Below, one piece after another: positions 61,701-64,000 of a DNA stretch of 64,000 nt; position 1 is the stretch's first letter; every line of letters starts with the position of its first letter. Below the pieces are notes generated by a model, which was not told the DNA's origin, did no database searches, and saw nothing but the letters and a program-made list of their open reading frames with translations. Position numbers and translations under genes: made by a program. Origin of the DNA: Nectonema munidae (taxonomy: Eukaryota; Nematomorpha; Nectonematoida; Nectonematidae); contig JAUIRK010000928.1 of the NCBI GenBank assembly GCA_030549495.1, positions 137,001 through 201,000 on the forward strand, read 5' to 3'.

Positions 61701-62188
61701 TGTTTAGTTAGTAGCAAACTACACTCCATATGCTCAATCTTGATTTTTTCATATGAAGAATTAAAAGGTTTTTTATGATTAGGCTCATGCTTTCGGAAAG
61801 CGATTCCAGCGTTAATAGAAATCAAAAGTTTCTTTTCTTAGCATCAAGAGTTCAAATTAGGATAGTATTGTTCATCAGGATTCATTCCTTTTTTATTTGT
61901 TGTAAAAGCTATTATATATCAAGGTATCTATTTGCTGTAAAAGGTACTGATCGTCTTTATTAAGTGGAAAGGAAAGACCAGGTAAATCTTGAATGCAGCA
62001 TTTCTGTAGGACCAATGAAAACATGAGTGGTGTTCCGCGAGAAGAATCAAACATTTAAAGTTTATTTGAAGTTTATAGATATGCTGAAAAAATAAGTCAG
62101 AGTTGAAGTAGAAATTGAACAGCTCTTGTCTGGTGCTGAATCTTTTGTTCAAAGAAAAATGTAAAGAGACTCCGCTTTGCAAATTCAA
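34763..62188 (-). CDS. PIGT: GPI transamidase component PIG-T, about ten exons
   Basis: PIG-T is the ER-membrane subunit that stabilises the GPI transamidase and is disulfide-linked to the PIG-K protease. Exons in transcript order: 62188 to about 61980 (tentative), 61176-60963, 53772-53607, 51325-51185 (tentative), 44498-44348 (tentative), 42750-42601, 39252-39055, 37954-37830, 37301-37159, 34889-34763. The seven firm ones have AG/GT borders and keep phase where adjacent. Diagnostic blocks are ELSGIFCSSINF, VCTENLSPIKNFLPC (keeps the cysteine equivalent to human Cys182, known to bond PIG-K), IPWYLKIYIHTLSW, WHEYPPDPSHAFFLPPS and LPTPDFSMPFNVLCMSCT. The last starts the C-terminal membrane helix; a short tail ends SISKSPKQ. 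Not found: the signal-peptide exon and a linker of roughly 25 residues before 42750. The span is about 27 kb, mostly transposon-filled intron. Confidence 0.92.
35091..35256 (-). repeat. tRNA-SINE, copy C (head only)
   Basis: On the minus strand it begins GGGCGTGAGTAAGGTTGGTT and has the B box AAGTTCGATCCCGC, then AAGCGGCGCAATTGTGCC as in copies A and B. It lacks the long body. It is more diverged than A and B from each other, so it is older or a different subfamily. It lies in the last PIGT intron. Confidence 0.65.
35298..35740 (-). repeat. Long-bodied tRNA-derived SINE, copy B
   Basis: A near-identical partner of copy A at 5731-6175, in the same orientation. The head reads GCGTGAGTATGGTTGATTAG on the minus strand; the B box is intact. 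It stops within 5 bp of the copy A boundary at the head and within a few bases at the tail, supporting discrete element ends. It sits in the last PIGT intron, 42 bp from copy C. Confidence 0.75.
36600..36990. repeat. Unclassified repeat with CCGGGA-type motifs
   Basis: Contains ACGGGACGGGCTGCGGTATG and, 300 bp on, AAAACCGAGACATCTGGCAACCCTA (given here only as its ends AAAACCGAGACATC and TGGCAACCCTA). The latter resembles a motif I associate with dispersed repeats in other invertebrates. It is more GC-rich than its surroundings. Ends are not defined. It lies in the last PIGT intron. Confidence 0.35.
38389..38882. mobile_element. hAT MITE with perfect 8 bp duplications
   Basis: ATCATGAG lies on both sides (38381-38388 and 38883-38890). 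The inverted ends are TAGTGGCGGTTTTAAA on the left and CAGTGGCGGTTCTAGA on the other strand at the right. A run of 15 G follows the left end. The 494 bp have no transposase. Another TTAA-type MITE has inserted into it (38599-38736). It lies in a PIGT intron. Confidence 0.88.
38599..38736. mobile_element. TTAA-flanked MITE nested in a hAT MITE
   Basis: TTAA at both edges. The ends read CCTGTTATCGACCACAG on the left and CCCGTTAACGACAAGAA on the other strand at the right. The interior shares AATCGTCTGCGTTTATTAAT and AGATATCGTCTG with the copies at 6303, 9374 and 54108. Its insertion into the hAT element dates it as the younger of the two. Confidence 0.8.
39700..40900 (+). mobile_element. MULE DNA transposon with FLYWCH zinc finger, decayed
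   Basis: Begins with a FLYWCH-type finger: YVINRSSEQCTYWRCNKR, then ECNASLKT and HNHPPCPE (Cys-Cys-His-His pattern), about 39735-39890. Downstream comes a Mutator-like transposase: LARMLRRQRNAPK and LTEELKLTFRGE (40020-40100), then APEGFQLYTIHVILASQKTI (40215-40280). Near 40660-40750 a third frame gives WNVYERVLENLPHTINSMEG, then WHRVFD, as in the family C-terminus. Stops and frame changes occur repeatedly, so it is inactive. Terminal repeats were not found, and the outer limits are approximate. It lies antisense in a PIGT intron. Confidence 0.75.
41676..41760. mobile_element. Possible hAT terminus fragment
   Basis: CAGGCTTTCCCAACCTATAA followed by GGCCCACAGTGGGC resembles the start of many hAT (Charlie-type) elements. 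No partner end was found. The surrounding 40900-42600 is otherwise AT-rich intron with a few CA-rich stretches near 41850-41970. Confidence 0.35.
43075..43215 (+). mobile_element. LINE 3'-end fragment
   Basis: The frame gives LRRLKETLIKVGLRDKD followed by SERIKWRNS, the same C-terminal LINE pattern as at 19474 and 26424. Only this short tail is recognisable. It lies in a PIGT intron, antisense to the gene. Confidence 0.4.
45100..45525 (+). mobile_element. Degraded LINE reverse transcriptase fragment
   Basis: LKDAKILPVLRKTT is followed, about 200 bp on, by STEMAIHNLLHEWSSCKQNS and FLDYSKTFYSVECQSF. These match the palm/finger segments of CR1/Jockey-type polymerases (STETALL..LLHEW, FLDFSKAFDSV). 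Stops and a frame change interrupt it. It lies immediately upstream of a second, longer LINE but shows a different, more decayed copy of the same region, so the two are separate insertions. Confidence 0.55.
45700..49397 (+). mobile_element. CR1/Jockey-like LINE, nearly full length, inactive
   Basis: In order: a possible ORF1 with a Cys-rich start (CSPNCKEV, WCCYIC) at 45702-46121; an AP-endonuclease C-terminus at 46540-46930 (IFLTGDFNINLS, SLIDNIFTNFHHRT, ISDHLPN); a reverse transcriptase at 47640-48325 (VTPIYKSGCKNDINNYRPIS, FVDFSKAFDRIKHR, GMPQGSILAPLFF); and a C-terminal segment to about 49000. The catalytic YxDD box reads YTDN, so the polymerase is dead as read, and several frame breaks occur. 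The 3' UTR runs into the TTC tract at 49398. It lies antisense in a PIGT intron. The clade call is from motif style only. Confidence 0.75.
49398..50002. repeat. Pure TTC/GAA microsatellite, about 605 bp
   Basis: About 201 uninterrupted CTT units. It begins directly at the 3' end of the LINE at 45700-49397, so it may have grown from that element's simple-repeat tail. It is in a PIGT intron (between exons 51185 and 44498), and on the PIGT sense strand it reads GAA. The long Ser and Glu frames across it are artefacts of the repeat. Confidence 0.97.
50003..51184. other. PIGT intron sequence
   Basis: AT-rich. I recognise no gene or element. Confidence 0.4.
51500..51600. repeat. Short GC-richer patch, unclassified
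   Basis: CGCCCCCTTTCCTGCTTC, GGGGCGAACATTGCCC and ACCGCCCTCCCC stand out from the AT-rich intron and resemble the low-complexity GC ends of some DNA transposons. No boundaries were found. Confidence 0.25.
52815..53190. other. GC-rich block of unknown origin in a PIGT intron
   Basis: About 370 bp of clearly GC-richer sequence, with sharp edges against AT-rich flanks. It includes a 36-residue open frame from an ATG in excellent start context (CCACCATGG) at 53065 to a stop at 53175. This frame has mixed, non-AT codons (ETSLQEIAAEVGADNWSTMA) and is followed by the palindrome GGGTAAAAATTACCC. I cannot assign it: a LINE 5' region, SINE-like repeat or inserted foreign piece are all possible. Confidence 0.4.
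54108..54178. mobile_element. Half copy of the TTAA MITE family
   Basis: AATACAAATCTTCTGTTTTA, then AGATATCGTCTGATTATTCT and a terminus CGTTAACGGGTAA match the right half of the element at 38599-38736, with one base of the TTAA lost. The left half is absent. Confidence 0.6.
54447..54835 (-). repeat. BEL/Pao LTR (3' LTR of the element)
   Basis: On the plus strand it starts TGTTACGCGAATTGTAG and ends ATATTATGTTACA, the same as the repeat at 60319-60698, and it includes an expanded TA run. The left flank is ATTAT. Confidence 0.92.
60319..60698 (-). repeat. BEL/Pao LTR (5' LTR of the element)
   Basis: Direct-repeat partner of 54447-54835, about 380 bp, differing mainly by scattered substitutions and a shorter TA run. 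The right flank is ATTAT, completing the target duplication. Confidence 0.92.
61325..61357. repeat. Short TA microsatellite
   Basis: A run of about nine TA units in a PIGT intron. Intron sequence around it (61177-61980) is AT-rich, without other features that I recognise. Confidence 0.6.
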
Positions 62189-63129
62189 CTAAAAGAAAAA
62201 CTTAGTAAGAAACTTTGAAAATTTGAATGAATTTGAAAATTTAAGAGCAATAGCTCACAATGTATCTTTTTAACATCTTTAACTTGCATACAGGTTTCCG
62301 TTGAGGCTAGCTTTTTTTATAAAGTACACATAATTTTTTACTTTTTGAAAAATAAATTGTTTTGATTTTAATTTTATGAAAATATTAAAGATTAAAAATA
62401 CAAAAGAATGTCGATGAATTCACCATTCGATGAATTTACAGTGTACCTTTAAAAACAAAAAATTGAAAAAGATAAGCCGAACATAAATTTTCAAAAACTA
62501 AAATAGGATGGGCCTTAAAAGGTTAATATAAGCTTTGCGGATATTGTATATAATGATTATAGTATTTAAATTTCATCATATAGTCATTTGCGTTCTATCC
62601 TCTAGGTTCGGCTTATTATTCGAATATAAATTTTGATTCCTGATTATATAATACTCCTATTATTTATATTAACGGAACTTTGAATATGGCCATATTTTCT
62701 TTTAGCTTATTTAAGAATAGAGTGAGGTCCGTCGATAAGGTGTGACACCCCTGGAACTCCATTATGTATATATACATTTTATGCTTTCTATTAGCCCAGC
62801 CACACCTGAAATCAACACCCCCCTTTATTGAGAGTCTGGCAATGGGCCTGCTGCATATAATAAATACAAACAAATATGCGATTGTGCAAAATCGAATAGT
62901 GTTATTAATTTCCAGTGACTCCCCTCAATGCATCTCTCCCATAAACTTTTGTTCAAAGTTTTATGGCAGAAATAGAGGTTCTCGCTATGAATGTACCTTT
63001 AAGTAGATATTGGACATACGTGCTAGGCTGGCTAGTCATGGAGCCAATAGTATATGGTAGCTGGCACTACATTTACTCTTACTAATCGATGCTGTTGCTG
63101 CTGCAAAAGTCTAACGGAACTTAACATAT
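62189..63129. other. Sequence upstream of the first visible PIGT exon
   Basis: It ends, on the PIGT strand, with a strong acceptor (TTTTTCTTTTAG before 62188). A patch at 62700-62860 (GTGTGACACCCCTGGAACTC, AGCCCAGCCACACCTGAAAT) is GC-richer and looks like a transposon scrap. I did not find the PIGT signal-peptide exon. Confidence 0.35.
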
Positions 63130-63850
63130 CAAATACATCATTTACATTATTTTACGTCTCCAATTTTCTCTATTTCGCTCTTCCCCTAATTCCAAACTCG
63201 CCTTTTCATATTATTTTCAATCACTTCTTTCCAAGTTATGCGGGGGGCTTCTTTCCTTATATTTACCTATAGTTTGCTCCTCATAGACTGACTGTTTTAT
63301 AAACTCACCTTTTGTGAATTTATTTACATGGCCAAGCCATCTCAATCTTTGATTTTCCATAACCGTATTTTTACCATTGACTTGACAGAGACTTCTTATT
63401 GTCTCATTATTAAATAATTTAAATCTTAAACTCACTTTACACATTATTCTCAACATTCTCATCTCAGTGGTATTTAGTGTAGATTTCTCAGCTCCTTTCA
63501 AGACCCAAAACTTACCACTATATACTAAACTAGATCTAGAACCTAATCAAAATAGTGCTTGAAGACAGATTTCTTCCTAGCTAGCGCAGCTTCATTGAAT
63601 GCCTATGCTACCTACTACATCTAACTCTCTCGCCTTCTTTTTTTTCTTAGGATTCGAACAACTAGTGCAGTTGACATTTTTATTTTGAATAAGCTACCTC
63701 TAACTTTGGAACACTTATTGTGTACCCGTATACTACACATTACACAGAGAATGTAATTACTTTTAACTCTAATTCCACAAAATGCACATGGGTCAATATT
63801 TAACATTCTAATTTCTGCCTCCAATAACAAATGTGTCTGGTACAAAACGT
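63130..63850 (-). mobile_element. LINE 3' region with C-terminal zinc finger
   Basis: On the minus strand: a Cys/His motif CAFCGIRVKSNYILC, then VHNKCSKVRG (63700-63790), the finger found after the polymerase in a common invertebrate LINE group. Next come TEMRMLRIMCKVSLR and QRLRWLGHVNKF (63340-63480), then a final RENWRRKI motif near 63160. Stops separate the blocks. The polymerase core is not in the window. Confidence 0.6.
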
Positions 63851-64000
63851 CTTATGTACAAAATGCCCTGCACCGAGTAGCATAAGAATAAATGTCAAAA
63901 TTAACACAAAAATTTTAACGTGTATAAATTTTAATATAGACTATATTATAAACTGCCAATTTTAAAGGCTCAATGAAGCATTGGAATAGTAGTTTACTGA

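Noticed and set aside
1-64000. CRISPR array, bacterial operon or toxin-antitoxin system
   Set aside because: The sequence is eukaryotic throughout; no regularly spaced short repeats or clustered prokaryotic genes are present.

Overview
The window is strongly AT-rich nuclear DNA from an animal, most likely an arthropod. The evidence is spliced genes with canonical GT-AG introns (61 bp to about 8 kb), AATAAA polyadenylation signals, tRNA-derived SINEs, and a mixture of CR1/Jockey-like LINEs, a BEL/Pao LTR element, Tigger/pogo, MULE, hAT, TTAA-type and Harbinger-like elements. I cannot name the species. It is gene-poor: three host genes, with transposable elements filling the introns and spacers.

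Layout. (1) 889-21553, plus strand: the 3' part of UBA2, the catalytic subunit of the SUMO E1 enzyme. It comes out as 11 exons in consistent phase (471 codons plus stop); the N-terminal adenylation half lies left of the window. Its introns hold an old SINE, a long-bodied tRNA-SINE, a complete Tigger/pogo element with TA duplications (7095-9141), a TTAA-flanked MITE and a LINE scrap. (2) 21554-28736: a 7 kb spacer with a decayed copy of an unnamed multicopy family, a LINE 3' end, a hAT terminus and a Harbinger-like MITE. (3) 28737-34289, plus strand: an uninterrupted 1850-codon virilizer (VIRMA) gene, the scaffold of the m6A mRNA methyltransferase writer. It has no introns, although both neighbours are heavily split. 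(4) 34763 to at least 62188, minus strand: PIGT, a GPI-transamidase subunit. I rebuilt ten exons: seven are strong and three are tentative. One linker exon and the signal-peptide exon were not found. virilizer and PIGT converge tail to tail; their poly(A) signals are about 30 bp apart. (5) PIGT introns have taken in a nested hAT/TTAA MITE pair, a FLYWCH-MULE, LINEs, about 605 bp of pure TTC, a GC-rich block of unknown origin and a BEL/Pao provirus with both LTRs. (6) 63130-63850: the 3' end of another LINE on the minus strand.

Functionally the three host genes are unrelated housekeeping genes (SUMO activation, m6A writing, GPI anchoring). The points most worth a second look are the GAA-sense triplet tract in a PIGT intron (the same orientation as the frataxin repeat), the intronless virilizer, a 35-codon open segment with a good splice donor in the virilizer-PIGT gap, a TTAA MITE family with two complete copies in the window, and the unexplained GC-rich block near 53 kb. 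I found no CRISPR array, bacterial-type operon or clearly new multi-gene system.
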